Assembly (NCBI RefSeq): GCF_039537965.1
Contig: NZ_BAABBM010000001.1
Span: 186,001 to 250,000 of the forward strand
Source of the DNA: Sphingomonas limnosediminicola
GTDB taxonomy: Bacteria; Pseudomonadota; Alphaproteobacteria; Sphingomonadales; Sphingomonadaceae
Reading direction: 5' to 3'
DNA length: 64,000 nt
Made by a program: the position numbers and the translations under genes. Under the pieces are notes generated by a model. It saw nothing but the letters and a program-made list of their open reading frames with translations, ran no database searches and was not told where the DNA came from. Each line of letters begins with the position of its first letter. Position 1 is the stretch's first letter. This document shows, in pieces, positions 1 through 8,620 of this stretch.

Positions 1-436
1 TCGGCCAGATGATCGCCCAGACATTGAAGGCCATGATCAGCGCCAGCCACATGCCGATGCCGATCAAACGCGCAGGCTCTTGAAGCATCAGCGCTTCCTT
101 CAGCTCGCTGTACGACCAGGCCAGCAGCAGGCCGGTCAGCACGGTGAACGCGGCGCCCCAGCGGAAATAGAACAGAGCGGCCGGCGCGATGTACTTCGAC
201 ACGCCCGGCTTCAGCTCCGCGGGAACGCTGGGCATGGTCGGGATTTGCACGAAGTTGAAGTAGTAGAGCAGGCCAATCCACGTGATGCCGAAGAAGACGT
301 GGCCCCACTGCAAAAGACCGTTCAGCAGCTCTCCCGTAGGCGCGCGATAGCCCGAATCCGGGAAGACGATGAGCAGCACCGCCAGCGCAAGCCCGGCGAA
401 CAGTACCAGTCCCAGATTTTCGAAAAATTTCCCCAT
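1..436 (-). CDS. PuuD/urate-oxidase N-terminal-like membrane protein (partial, C-terminus beyond window)
   Basis: The reading frame starts with ATG at 436 and runs off the left edge after about 145 codons. It is strongly hydrophobic: a membrane segment at about residues 8-26, a second built around the motif GHVFFGITWIGLLYYFNFV, then further segments around TVLTGLLLAW and MWLALIMAFNVWAI. The G-H-x-x-x-G-I-x-W-I-G-L-L-Y-Y pattern is typical of the membrane domain found in PuuD-type urate hydroxylases. Many proteobacteria carry shorter, cytochrome-less versions with no proven urate activity, so I name the fold rather than the reaction. It is divergent from sodB across a 157-bp spacer. Whether a C-terminal cytochrome c domain follows cannot be seen here. 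Confidence 0.7.
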   Translation of the reverse strand, partial: MGKFFENLGLVLFAGLALAVLLIVFPDSGYRAPTGELLNGLLQWGHVFFGITWIGLLYYFNFVQIPTMPSVPAELKPGVSKYIAPAALFYFRWGAAFTVLTGLLLAWSYSELKEALMLQEPARLIGIGMWLALIMAFNVWAIIWP

Positions 437-453
437 ATCCACCCCCTCGTCGC

Positions 454-465
454 AAACGATCGTTT
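454..465. promoter_or_regulatory. 12-bp perfect palindrome in the divergent spacer upstream of sodB
   Basis: The sequence AAACGATCGTTT is a perfect 12-base palindrome, with GC on the left and CGC on the right extending the near-symmetry. It lies 17 bases upstream of the PuuD-like start and about 130 bases upstream of sodB, where an operator for a dimeric repressor could act on either gene. No regulator can be assigned from sequence alone. Confidence 0.25.
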
Positions 466-593
466 CGCTGTCGTTTCTAGGGTTGAAATTCCGGCGCGCG
501 CAAGCATGTGGCAAGTCCAAGGGGCGGGGGCCTTTCGTGGAGCTTCGTCGCGGCTGCGGCGTTTCTCCGACAGTTCAAGGAGTTGCCCTGAAA

Positions 594-1253
594 ATGCCCT
601 TCCAGCTGCCCGACCTTCCATTCGCCAAAGATGCCCTTGCGCCGGTCATGTCGGCCGAAACCCTCGAATTTCATTGGGGGAAGCATCACCGCGCTTACGT
701 CACCAAGACCAACGAGCTGATCGCCGACCAGCAGCAACTCAGCGGCGCATCGCTGATCGACGTCGTCCGCGACGCTAAGTCCGCGGGCAACAACAAGCTG
801 TTCAACAACAGCGCGCAGCTGTGGAACCACAGCTTCTTCTGGCAATGCCTCGCGCCGTCGCAGGGACAGAAGCCGAGTGGCAGGCTTGCCGAGCTGATTT
901 CCGATGCGTTCGGCAGCGAGGAGCAGCTGCTCCAGAAGCTACAGGAAGAAGCGGTCAATCACTTCTCCAACGGCTGGGCATGGCTCGTGCTCGATCGCGA
1001 TCTCCTGAAGATTACGTCGCTCCACGACGCGGACACGCCGATCGTTCACGAGGGCATGGTGCCGCTCTTCACGCTCGATGTGTGGGAGCATGCTTATTAC
1101 ATCGACTATCGCAACGAGCGGCCGCGCTTTGCGCAGACGGTGCTGTCGAGCATCGTGAACTGGGACTTCGTTGCCCAAAACCTCGACGGTAAGGGCTTCG
1201 ATCGCGCCAACCAGGAAGGGTCCGAAGCCCGGTCGCCGGAGCTGACGACCTGA
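594..1253 (+). CDS. sodB: superoxide dismutase [Fe]
   Basis: This 219-residue protein converts superoxide to hydrogen peroxide and oxygen in the cytoplasm. All four metal ligands are visible: His27 in HWGKHH, His79 in WNHSFFW, and Asp162 and His166 in DVWEHAYY. Gln75 in the SAQLWNH context is the position that carries Gln in Fe-type rather than Mn-type enzymes, so iron is the likely metal. The open frame extends upstream to 369, but the family begins with MPFQLPDL and AAGGAG at about 578-583 precedes the ATG at 594, which fixes the start. The next gene begins 38 bases downstream, so co-transcription with the hydrolase and FAD oxidase is likely. Confidence 0.96.
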   Translation: MPFQLPDLPFAKDALAPVMSAETLEFHWGKHHRAYVTKTNELIADQQQLSGASLIDVVRDAKSAGNNKLFNNSAQLWNHSFFWQCLAPSQGQKPSGRLAELISDAFGSEEQLLQKLQEEAVNHFSNGWAWLVLDRDLLKITSLHDADTPIVHEGMVPLFTLDVWEHAYYIDYRNERPRFAQTVLSSIVNWDFVAQNLDGKGFDRANQEGSEARSPELTT

Positions 1254-1291
1254 CCTTGCAATAAGCTCACCCGCCCTGCCATAGCTGTTGC

Positions 1292-2299
1292 ATGGGGGCG
1301 GGTGAGGCAAGACGGCCGTGGGTCGCTCGAGCCGGCGCGGCAGTGCTGCGCTTGGCCCTCGCATTTCTCCTTTTCATCCTCGTCCTGCTGCTGATCCTCC
1401 GCGCCGCCGCATCGCTGCGCGAGCAAGACGTAGCGCCGCCGAAGGAGACGATGCGCTTCCAGACACCGCTTGGCGGTGTTGCCGCGCGTGTCAGCGGTCC
1501 GGCGAACGGGCCGCCGATCATCCTGGTCCACGGGACTGCCGCGTGGAGCGGTTTCTGGAGCGAGATTGCCACGCATCTGGCGCAGCGTGGCTGGCGGGTG
1601 GTGGCGATCGATTTGCCGCCCTTCGGGTGGTCCGATCACGATGCGGCGGGTCGTTACGATCGTGTAAGTCAGGCGAAACGGTTGTCGGCGGTCGCCGCGG
1701 CGCTGGGGAAGCCTCCGATCATTTTGGGTCACAGCTTTGGCGCCGGATCGGTGACGGAATTGGCGCTGAGGCATCCCGAGCAGCTCCGAGGCGTCGTGCT
1801 CGTCGATGCCGCGTTGGGCGAACTTGATCCGAAGTCGGAAACTACCACCGCCAAGGCGTTGGAATTCAATCCGCTTGCGCAGGTCACGGCCGCTGCCGCG
1901 ATCACCAATCCGAACGCGGTCGAGCCCTTCCTGCGATCGATGATCTACCGCAAGGATCAGGCGCATAAAAGGATTCCGGTGCTGCGCGAGCCAATGCAGC
2001 GCAGCGGCACGACATCCGCCTATGCCGCATGGCTGCCCAACCTATTGACCAAGCAGGACGGTGCGTGGAGCCGTGAGAGCGCTAAGCTCTCGGCCATCGA
2101 GGTTCCCGTGGCGCTCATCTGGGGCGCTAGGGACAGCGTCACGCCACTGCCGCAGGGACAGCGCATCGCTGCGCTTACTCACGCGCGTGCGCTGCGCGTG
2201 CTGCCGAGTGTGGGCCATATCCCGCACATAGAAGATCCACAGCGCTTCGAGGTAGCGCTGGACCAATCGCTCGCCGATCTGACGAAGGGGGAACGATGA
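1292..2299 (+). CDS. membrane-anchored alpha/beta hydrolase
   Basis: The 335-residue protein has an N-terminal membrane segment at about residues 14-37, then an alpha/beta hydrolase domain. The HG oxyanion motif is at about 80-81 (LVHGTAAW), the nucleophile elbow GHSFGAG places Ser148 as catalytic, the acid is probably Asp in WGARDSVTP, and the His lies in the C-terminal GHIPHIEDP segment. The substrate cannot be predicted; such proteins are often annotated as esterases or as haloalkane-dehalogenase-like hydrolases. The stop overlaps the ATG of the following FAD oxidoreductase by four bases (ATGA), which indicates translational coupling. Confidence 0.85.
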   Translation: MGAGEARRPWVARAGAAVLRLALAFLLFILVLLLILRAAASLREQDVAPPKETMRFQTPLGGVAARVSGPANGPPIILVHGTAAWSGFWSEIATHLAQRGWRVVAIDLPPFGWSDHDAAGRYDRVSQAKRLSAVAAALGKPPIILGHSFGAGSVTELALRHPEQLRGVVLVDAALGELDPKSETTTAKALEFNPLAQVTAAAAITNPNAVEPFLRSMIYRKDQAHKRIPVLREPMQRSGTTSAYAAWLPNLLTKQDGAWSRESAKLSAIEVPVALIWGARDSVTPLPQGQRIAALTHARALRVLPSVGHIPHIEDPQRFEVALDQSLADLTKGER

Positions 2300-3861
2300 G
2301 GCGGAAGAAGTTGCTGATCGGCGCGTCGGTGATTGCCTTGGCGGCCGCGGGCGTTGCCGTCGCTTTGGCGCCGCTCGCGGCGGAACCGGAGCGCGAGAAG
2401 GATTGCGGCGACGTCCTTCCGCCGCTGCCTGGCGAAGCTGCCCGACCCGCTAAGCCGGAGCCTGCGTGGGCGCAGAAGGGCGGCTCCGTGAACGACGCCA
2501 GCTGCCTTAGCCGCACGCCGGTCGCCGGGATCGTCAGCCCACACAGCGAGAAAGAGGTCGCTGACACTCTGGCGTACGCGCGCGCGGCTGGTCTCACCGT
2601 CTCACCGGCTGGCGTGCGGCATAGCATGGGCGGGCATGCCTTCCGTCGGGGCGGGATTATGCTCGACATGCGGCACATGAACCGGATCGAGCTTAACCCG
2701 GAAAGCTCGACCGTCACGGTCGGCGGCGGCGCCACTTGGCACGACATCCAGAAGGCGATCCACCCGCGTTTCGCGGTGAAGGCGATGCAGTCGACCGACA
2801 TCTTCACGGTCGGCGGGTCGATCTCCGTCAATGCTCACGGGATGGACCATCAGGCCGGGGCGCTCATGGGTTCGATCCGCTCGCTTCGCGTGATGCTTGC
2901 GGACGGGCGGGCGCTGACCGTTTCACCGGAGGAGAATGCCGATCTCTTCCACCTGATCGTCGGCGGCTATGGCCTGTTTGGTGTGATCCTGTCGGCGGAG
3001 TTGCAGGTCGTGCCCAACGACATTTACGAGTCCGGGCGCGAGCTCGTGGCCATGAAGGACCTGCCTGCGCGCCTCGCGAAGATCATCGCCGATCCGAATG
3101 TCGGCCTAATGTACACGCACCTGTCCACGGCACCCGGCTCTTTGCTGGATGAAGCCCTGATCTACACTTACCGGCATACGAACGAAGCGGGCATGACCCG
3201 GGCGCCGCTTGGCGAGGTCGGATCGGTGAAGATGCGGCGCCTGACCGTGAACCTCGCCAAGAAGGGCCCGGTGTTCCAGAGCCTGAAATGGTGGTCGGAA
3301 AAGAACCTGGAGCATCGGTTTGAAACCTGCACCGTCACGCGCGCTCAGGCGATGCACGATGCCGAGGCGTGCCTGGTATCGCGCAACGACCCCATGCACG
3401 ACAGCGTGCCGTACCTCAGAAACCATCTGAAGAACGACACGGATATCCTTCATGAATATTTCATTCCGCGCGACCGGTTGATCCCGTTCGTGAATGGTTT
3501 GCGTGAGATCGTGCGCGGCCAAGATGCAAACCTGTTGAACGCGTCAGTGCGCGTCGTCGGCAAAGAGGACAACTTCCTCACTTACGCGCCGCAGCCGGCG
3601 TACTCGGTTGTTCTCTATTTCAACCAACGTACCGATGCTGACGGCAATCCTAGGATGCAGCGGCTGACGAGTGCGCTGATTGACCTGGCGAAGGCGCAGG
3701 GCGGGCGGTTCTTCCTGCCTTACCAGCTCCATTACACGCCCGAGCAGCTTGAAGCATCCTATCCGCAGATCCGCGGCTTCTTTGCGGAGAAGCGCAAGTG
3801 GGACCCGGCCGGCATGTTCCGAAACACCTGGTACGAGCGCTACGCCCCGGCACTTGGCTAG
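2296..3861 (+). CDS. FAD-binding oxidoreductase of the VAO/PCMH family (aldonolactone-oxidase-like)
   Basis: The 521-residue protein begins with a hydrophobic segment (about residues 5-28) that could be a signal or anchor. An FAD-linked oxidase N-domain follows: the nucleotide-binding region includes GVRHSMGGHAF (His109 and His114 near the isoalloxazine, where relatives bind FAD covalently), VGGGATWHDIQ, a GGSISVNAHG loop and GGYGLFGVI. The C-terminal half ends in the KWDPAGMFRNTWYERY pattern common in D-arabinono-1,4-lactone and L-gulonolactone oxidase relatives. The substrate is unknown but is probably a polyol or sugar lactone. It is coupled to the upstream hydrolase by ATGA. The convergent neighbour stops three bases beyond its own stop. 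Confidence 0.8.
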   Translation: MRRKKLLIGASVIALAAAGVAVALAPLAAEPEREKDCGDVLPPLPGEAARPAKPEPAWAQKGGSVNDASCLSRTPVAGIVSPHSEKEVADTLAYARAAGLTVSPAGVRHSMGGHAFRRGGIMLDMRHMNRIELNPESSTVTVGGGATWHDIQKAIHPRFAVKAMQSTDIFTVGGSISVNAHGMDHQAGALMGSIRSLRVMLADGRALTVSPEENADLFHLIVGGYGLFGVILSAELQVVPNDIYESGRELVAMKDLPARLAKIIADPNVGLMYTHLSTAPGSLLDEALIYTYRHTNEAGMTRAPLGEVGSVKMRRLTVNLAKKGPVFQSLKWWSEKNLEHRFETCTVTRAQAMHDAEACLVSRNDPMHDSVPYLRNHLKNDTDILHEYFIPRDRLIPFVNGLREIVRGQDANLLNASVRVVGKEDNFLTYAPQPAYSVVLYFNQRTDADGNPRMQRLTSALIDLAKAQGGRFFLPYQLHYTPEQLEASYPQIRGFFAEKRKWDPAGMFRNTWYERYAPALG

Positions 3862-3864
3862 GGC

Positions 3865-4929
3865 TCAATAATCGTAAACGTGCTCGAGACGGCCGCCTTC
3901 GGCCTGCGTCCGGCGGATGATGTCCAGCACGTCGGCGACCTTGGTCGATACGCCGACACGGCGCCAGCCTGCGGGATCGTCTAGCTCCGTCGTGATGAGG
4001 TGCGTGCCGGGTCCGGGCACGGCCGCTTTGGGCGGCAGCAGGAGCGTGACGAAGATGTCGTCGTTCCCGCTGATCTCCACGAGCTCCACGCGGCTCGCCG
4101 ATAGCTTTGTAAGCAGGTCCGTGAACTGCGCGTAGCGCGGCGCCTCAACGGTCAGCAGGCCTTTCCCGGCCGGCCCGATAAACTTGAACCGGCTATCGAC
4201 CGTCTGAGGATTACCGCGAACGATCATCCTCAGCGTATGTTCGTCGCGGCCGAGACTGGCGCCTGACGCCGCCCCAATCGCCTTTGCGTAGCCGGCCTTG
4301 ACGCCATATTCCCCGCTCAGCGCCAGCCGACGCTCCCAGTGCCGGAATGTCGCATGGGGTTCCCTGGTGCCCCAGAGGTCCGAAAAAGCCTGGCCGAATG
4401 GAAATTCGTACCACGGCGTTTCATGCATGAAGGTCGCATAGCGCTGCTGTACGCGCGTGGCGTAGGCATCGTCGTCGCTCCTATAGCCGCCTATCGCCTC
4501 GGAAACGCGCCCGATGGTGTTCTCATAGGCCGCCTTGACCAACAGCTCTGCCGAATAGCTCAGTCCGATCGTGTAAAGCATGATCCGCGCGTCAGCGCCG
4601 GCGCGTCCGGCGGCCGCCTGGTTCATCGCGCAATAGCTGGACCAGAAACCGCGGATGTCGCGGGCATAGTGATAGCCGCTTGGAGGCCGCGCCTTGAGGA
4701 ACTGGCCGAAGCTTTCGGCCGAATAGACGATGTACCATTCGGGGTAGGTGAGCCACGTCCGCGCTTCATCGCGGCGCCAGGCGGCGTCTTGGGATTGCGG
4801 CTTGTAGCCTTGCGTCTGAAGGCCCTCGATGGGCGCGCGGCACCTAGTCTCGATCGTGACGATCGGCACGAGCGCCAGCGCGAGCAGAACGCCGCCCGCG
4901 CCGAGCAGGACCTTCCAGCGGCGCTTCAC
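3865..4929 (-). CDS. conserved hypothetical protein with N-terminal membrane anchor
   Basis: I do not recognise a named family for this 354-residue protein. It has a basic start (VKRRWK), one transmembrane segment at about residues 5-25, then a soluble domain with conspicuous aromatic patches: WLTYPEWYIVYSAESF, GFWSSYCAMNQ, HETPWYEFPFGQAFSDLW. The open frame continues upstream to 5193, but that part overlaps the preceding gene. The GTG at 4929 overlaps the preceding stop (GTGA), so it is the natural coupled start. It is co-transcribed with the small four-helix membrane protein upstream. The exported side is probably periplasmic. Confidence 0.75.
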   Translation of the reverse strand: MKRRWKVLLGAGGVLLALALVPIVTIETRCRAPIEGLQTQGYKPQSQDAAWRRDEARTWLTYPEWYIVYSAESFGQFLKARPPSGYHYARDIRGFWSSYCAMNQAAAGRAGADARIMLYTIGLSYSAELLVKAAYENTIGRVSEAIGGYRSDDDAYATRVQQRYATFMHETPWYEFPFGQAFSDLWGTREPHATFRHWERRLALSGEYGVKAGYAKAIGAASGASLGRDEHTLRMIVRGNPQTVDSRFKFIGPAGKGLLTVEAPRYAQFTDLLTKLSASRVELVEISGNDDIFVTLLLPPKAAVPGPGTHLITTELDDPAGWRRVGVSTKVADVLDIIRRTQAEGGRLEHVYDY

Positions 4930-5351
4930 GCGGTAGCGAGCGTTTCCGCGGGTCGCCTGGCGAGGGCGTAGCCTACCAGGATCGCGATGCCGCCGATCAT
5001 GATGTGCGGGACGTTCATGGCGACGCGTGTCGAGAGCGGCATCGCCATCGGCCCGTGAAGGAAGATGCCGAGGTCGAGGTAGCCCATGCCCGTCAGCAGG
5101 CCGAGGACGCCGTCGAAGAAATAGAGCGGCCCGAAGATACGGAAGTAGGTGCGGCTGGCGCCGTACGACGTCCAGGCAGCGATTGCCGCCCACAGGCCGG
5201 AGCCGAGGTGCAGCGCGTCATCCCACCATTGGAGCTTGAACAGGCCGAATAGATTGCCCTGGCTGTCGAGAAAGGCCGGAATGTATCCGAGCGTGGTCAC
5301 GCCGACGAAGAGCAGGGCGTAAGCCCAGGCAAAAGCTCTCACGGTCTTCAT
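4926..5351 (-). CDS. small four-helix membrane protein (DUF4383-like)
   Basis: This 141-residue protein shows about four hydrophobic helices: residues 5-24, 40-60, 75-95 and 105-130. The pattern LGYIPAFLDSQGNLFGLF followed by DDALHLGSGLWA resembles DUF4383-type membrane proteins, where an FGLF motif precedes an H-x-L helix pair; this is a resemblance only. ATG at 5351 is the first Met before the helix. It lies 41 bases downstream of the ABC permease and is coupled through GTGA to the next gene, so it is probably the seventh gene of the dapF-to-ABC chain. Confidence 0.72.
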   Translation of the reverse strand: MKTVRAFAWAYALLFVGVTTLGYIPAFLDSQGNLFGLFKLQWWDDALHLGSGLWAAIAAWTSYGASRTYFRIFGPLYFFDGVLGLLTGMGYLDLGIFLHGPMAMPLSTRVAMNVPHIMIGGIAILVGYALARRPAETLATA

Positions 5352-5392
5352 TGCATCCCCCCAGCCAATCCCCGGATGCAATGTGCCTGTAG

Positions 5393-6154
5393 CTACTGCT
5401 TTAGTCGATACCCGGTGCGGAACATCCAGGCGATGACCGCCATGCAGAGCGCGTTGATGCCGAGCATGACGAGCACGCTCGACCAGACGGGCACGTCGGC
5501 GATCGAGTAAAAGCTCCAGCGGAAACCGCTGATCAAGTGAACGACCGGGTTGAAGGTCGCGACGGTGCGCCAGGGCTCGGCAAGAACCTTCACCGAGTAG
5601 AAGGCGCCGCCGAGGAAGGTGAGGGGTGTGATCACCAGCATCGGGATGATCTGCAGCTGTTCGAAATTCTTTGCCCACACGCCAATCGCGAAGCCGAACA
5701 GGCAAAAACCGCTAGAAATGCCGAGCAGGAAGAGGACCATCGCGATCGGATGATCGACGCGCAAGGGTACGAACAGGACGGCGGTCGCGATCGTGACAAG
5801 CGCCAGGATGACCGACTTTGTGGCAGCCGCGCCGACATAGGCGAGAACGGCTTCCAAACTGGAGATCGGCGCTGAGAGAAGTTCGTATATCGTGCCTGTA
5901 AACTTCGGAAAATAAATGCCGAAACTGGCATTGAAGATCGATTGCATGAACACGCTCAGGAGCGTCAGCCCCGGCACGATGAAGCTGCCGAAGCTGATGC
6001 CTTCCATGTCGGTCATGCGGCCGCCTATCGCCGCGCCGAACACGACGAAGTAAAGCGCGGTGGTGATCACGGGCGTGATCAGGCTCTGCCACAGGGTGCG
6101 GCCCCAGCGGGCCATCTCGAATTTGTAGATCGCTACGATGCCGTGCCAGTTCAT
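5393..6154 (-). CDS. ABC-2 type transporter permease (YadH-like)
   Basis: The 253-residue integral membrane protein has six predicted helices in the ABC2_membrane arrangement. Typical landmarks are [19 protein letters not shown] near residue 23, the cytoplasmic loop with [15 protein letters not shown], and [13 protein letters not shown] followed by [12 protein letters not shown] near the C-terminus. It forms an exporter with the ATPase encoded just upstream; ATGA overlap at 6151-6154 ties their translation. The YadGH family has no firmly known substrate. The protein has the normal length, with no damage visible. Confidence 0.92.
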   Translation of the reverse strand: MNWHGIVAIYKFEMARWGRTLWQSLITPVITTALYFVVFGAAIGGRMTDMEGISFGSFIVPGLTLLSVFMQSIFNASFGIYFPKFTGTIYELLSAPISSLEAVLAYVGAAATKSVILALVTIATAVLFVPLRVDHPIAMVLFLLGISSGFCLFGFAIGVWAKNFEQLQIIPMLVITPLTFLGGAFYSVKVLAEPWRTVATFNPVVHLISGFRWSFYSIADVPVWSSVLVMLGINALCMAVIAWMFRTGYRLKQ

Positions 6155-7089
6155 GGCTGCGCCCTTGGCCTGTGCACCAGCTCGACGAAGATATCCTCGA
6201 GGCTGGACTGATGCGTGGACAGATCCTTGTACTGGATCCCGAGCGCACCGAGCCGCGCCATCAACGAGGCAATGCCGGTCCGCTCGGCATTACTGTCGAA
6301 CTCATAGCAGAGGACGTGGCCGTCATTTTCGAGCCGTACGTTGAGATCGGATAGCTCGGGCGGAATGACCGCGAGCTGGTCGGCGAGCATGATGTCGAGC
6401 GTTTTCTTCCCGAGTTGCGCCATCAGCTTCTTCTTCTCGTCGACCGCGATCAGCTCGCCGTGGCTGATGACGCCGACGCGGTCGGCCATTTCTTCCGCCT
6501 CTTCGATATAGTGGGTGGTGAGGATCACGGTCGTGCCTCCATCGCGGAGCTTGCGGACGAGGTCCCACATGTCGCGGCGGAGCTCGACGTCGACGCCGGC
6601 GGTCGGCTCGTCGAGGAAGAGAACGCTCGGTTCATGGCTCAGCGCCTTGGCGATCATCACCCGACGCTTCATCCCGCCCGACAGCTGCATCATGATCGTC
6701 TTGCGCTTGTCCCACAGGGACAGACGCTTCAGCAGGTCTTCGATCTTGGCATCGTCGCGCGGCTTGCCAAACAGACCGCGTGAAAAGGTCACCGTGCGCT
6801 GGACGGGTTCGAATGCTTCGGTGGTCAGTTCTTGTGGCACCAGCCCGATGCGTTCGCGGGCGTAGCGATAGTCGGTCTGCCAATTCTTGCCGTCGATCAG
6901 CACTTCGCCGCTCGTAGCCGTGACGATGCCGCAGACGATGTTGATCAGCGTGGTCTTGCCGGCACCGTTGGGCCCGAGCAGCGCGAATATCTCGCCCCGC
7001 TGGATGTCGAGATCGACCGACTTCAGCGCTTGGACGCCGGTTCCGTATTCCTTGCGCAACGCGCGGATGGAAAGGACAGGATCGCTCAT
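6151..7089 (-). CDS. ABC transporter ATP-binding protein (YadG-like)
   Basis: The 312-residue ATPase energises the permease next to it. Walker A is [10 protein letters not shown] at about residue 38, the signature is [15 protein letters not shown], Walker B with catalytic Glu is [12 protein letters not shown], and the switch His is in [10 protein letters not shown]. After the nucleotide-binding domain a C-terminal extension of about 70 residues follows, as in YadG and NodI-type exporters. The open frame extends further upstream to 7500 but overlaps yciB. The ATG at 7089 overlaps the yciB stop by four bases and precedes the usual start [10 protein letters not shown]. Confidence 0.93.
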   Translation of the reverse strand: MSDPVLSIRALRKEYGTGVQALKSVDLDIQRGEIFALLGPNGAGKTTLINIVCGIVTATSGEVLIDGKNWQTDYRYARERIGLVPQELTTEAFEPVQRTVTFSRGLFGKPRDDAKIEDLLKRLSLWDKRKTIMMQLSGGMKRRVMIAKALSHEPSVLFLDEPTAGVDVELRRDMWDLVRKLRDGGTTVILTTHYIEEAEEMADRVGVISHGELIAVDEKKKLMAQLGKKTLDIMLADQLAVIPPELSDLNVRLENDGHVLCYEFDSNAERTGIASLMARLGALGIQYKDLSTHQSSLEDIFVELVHRPRAQP

Positions 7090-7700
7090 TCCACGGGTCC
7101 GGGTTCTGCTGGCACTGCGTCCTCCTTCATCAAGCCGTGGCGGAGAAGCATCGGGATATTCGCCGCGGCGAACAGGAAGGTGAGGGGAAGCGCGCCCCAG
7201 ATCTTGAAGCCGATCCAGAATTGCGTCGTCGAATTCCGCCACACCGCTTCGTTCAGGAACGCCATGAAGGCGAAGAAGATCGCCCAGTTTCGCGTCAGCT
7301 TCTTCCAGCCCTCTTCGTCCAAGCCGGGGTAGGTAGAGCCCAGCACGCGCTGGAGCAGAGGCCGATCGGTCAGCAAAGCGAAGGTAAGAAGCCCCGCGAC
7401 GAGCACGTAGTAGAACGTCGGCTTCATCTTGATGAAGCTTTCGTTGTGCAGCCAGATCGTCAGGCCGCCGAGCACTACAACCATCACGCCGGAGAACCAC
7501 AGCAAAGGTGAGATGCTGCGGTAGCGGATGGCCGAGAAGATCATCGCCGCGACCATGGCGATCATGAAGGCGCCAGTGGCGACGAAGATCTTCATCACCG
7601 ATGGAACCGGCGCCAGGAAGTTGACGAGGAAGAAGACAAGGAGCGGACCGAGGTCAATCAGAAGCTTGGCGCCGCCTTGCGGCTCTTGGCGCTCGCTCAT
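7086..7700 (-). CDS. yciB: inner-membrane-spanning protein YciB (septation protein A family)
   Basis: The 204-residue protein has five to six membrane helices and the family landmarks [13 protein letters not shown] near the N-terminus, [22 protein letters not shown] text in the centre, and [21 protein letters not shown] later. YciB proteins act in cell-envelope integrity and interact with division and elongation machinery in E. coli. ATG at 7700 overlaps the ftsY stop by four bases, and the stop overlaps the ABC ATPase start, so it sits inside a coupled chain. The C-terminal tail is acidic and Pro-rich. Confidence 0.93.
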   Translation of the reverse strand: MSERQEPQGGAKLLIDLGPLLVFFLVNFLAPVPSVMKIFVATGAFMIAMVAAMIFSAIRYRSISPLLWFSGVMVVVLGGLTIWLHNESFIKMKPTFYYVLVAGLLTFALLTDRPLLQRVLGSTYPGLDEEGWKKLTRNWAIFFAFMAFLNEAVWRNSTTQFWIGFKIWGALPLTFLFAAANIPMLLRHGLMKEDAVPAEPGPVE

Positions 7701-8620
7701 TCGGGCGGAAGTCCGGCAATGGCGCGGGCAACCGCGCGGGCATCGAACGGCCGCAAGTCGTCCGCCTTCTCGCCGACGCCGATGGCGTGGATGGGAAGGC
7801 CGAACTTCTCTGCCGCCGCGACGAGGATGCCGCCGCGCGCAGTGCCGTCCAGCTTGGTCATGATGAGACCCGTCACTCCCGCGCTGTCGCGGAAGGTTTC
7901 AACCTGCGCAAGCGCGTTCTGGCCGGTCGTGGCATCGAGGACGAGAAGCACATCGTGCGGCGCCTCGGGGTTGAGGCGGCCGAGCACCCGCCGAATCTTC
8001 GACAGCTCCTCCATCAGGTGAGTCTTGTTCTGAAGCCTGCCTGCGGTGTCGACGATCAGGACGTCTTCGCCGGTCGCGGTGGCCTGCTTTACGCCGTCGA
8101 AGACAATGCCCGCAGCGTCGCCGCCTTCCTTGCCGGAAATGACGGGCGCTCCAATGCGGTCGCCCCAGATCTTCAGCTGCTCGAGCGCCGCCGCTCGGAA
8201 GGTATCGCCAGCGGCGAGAAGGACGCCGTAATCTTCTTCCTTCAGCCATTTGGCCAGCTTGCCGATGGTCGTCGTCTTGCCAGAGCCGTTGACCCCGATG
8301 ACCAAGATCACGTGGGGCCGCGGGAAGCCGGTGATCTGCAGTGGCTTGGCGACCGGAGCGAGGATCTTCTCGATCTCGTCGGCGAGGATCGAGCGGAGAC
8401 CCCTTTCGTCGAGTTTCTCGAACGTTTGGCGCGCAATCGCCTCGCGAATGCGGTGCGAGGCTTCGGGTCCAAGGTCGGACGCGATCAGCGCTTCTTCGAT
8501 ATCCTCGAGCGTAGACGTGTCGAGCGCCGCGCGGCTGGTGAGCCCCGTGAGGTTGTCCGCGACTTTGTCCGCTGTTTTCTGGAAGCCGCCACGCAGGCGG
8601 TCGAGCCAACTCATGCCCAT
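7697..8620 (-). CDS. ftsY: signal recognition particle receptor FtsY
   Basis: This SRP GTPase receptor docks the Ffh-ribosome complex at the membrane. The 307-residue protein has a short N-domain followed by the G-domain: P-loop GVNGSGKTTTIGKLA, DTFRAAA, VDTAGRLQNK, TKLDGTARGG and GVGEKADDLRPF at the C-terminus. The acidic A-domain of E. coli FtsY is absent, as usual in alphaproteobacteria. Two ATGs are possible, at 8620 and 8614; the second would overlap the mtaB stop as ATGA. Its partner ffh is encoded about 3 kb away on the other strand. Confidence 0.95.
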   Translation of the reverse strand: MGMSWLDRLRGGFQKTADKVADNLTGLTSRAALDTSTLEDIEEALIASDLGPEASHRIREAIARQTFEKLDERGLRSILADEIEKILAPVAKPLQITGFPRPHVILVIGVNGSGKTTTIGKLAKWLKEEDYGVLLAAGDTFRAAALEQLKIWGDRIGAPVISGKEGGDAAGIVFDGVKQATATGEDVLIVDTAGRLQNKTHLMEELSKIRRVLGRLNPEAPHDVLLVLDATTGQNALAQVETFRDSAGVTGLIMTKLDGTARGGILVAAAEKFGLPIHAIGVGEKADDLRPFDARAVARAIAGLPPE

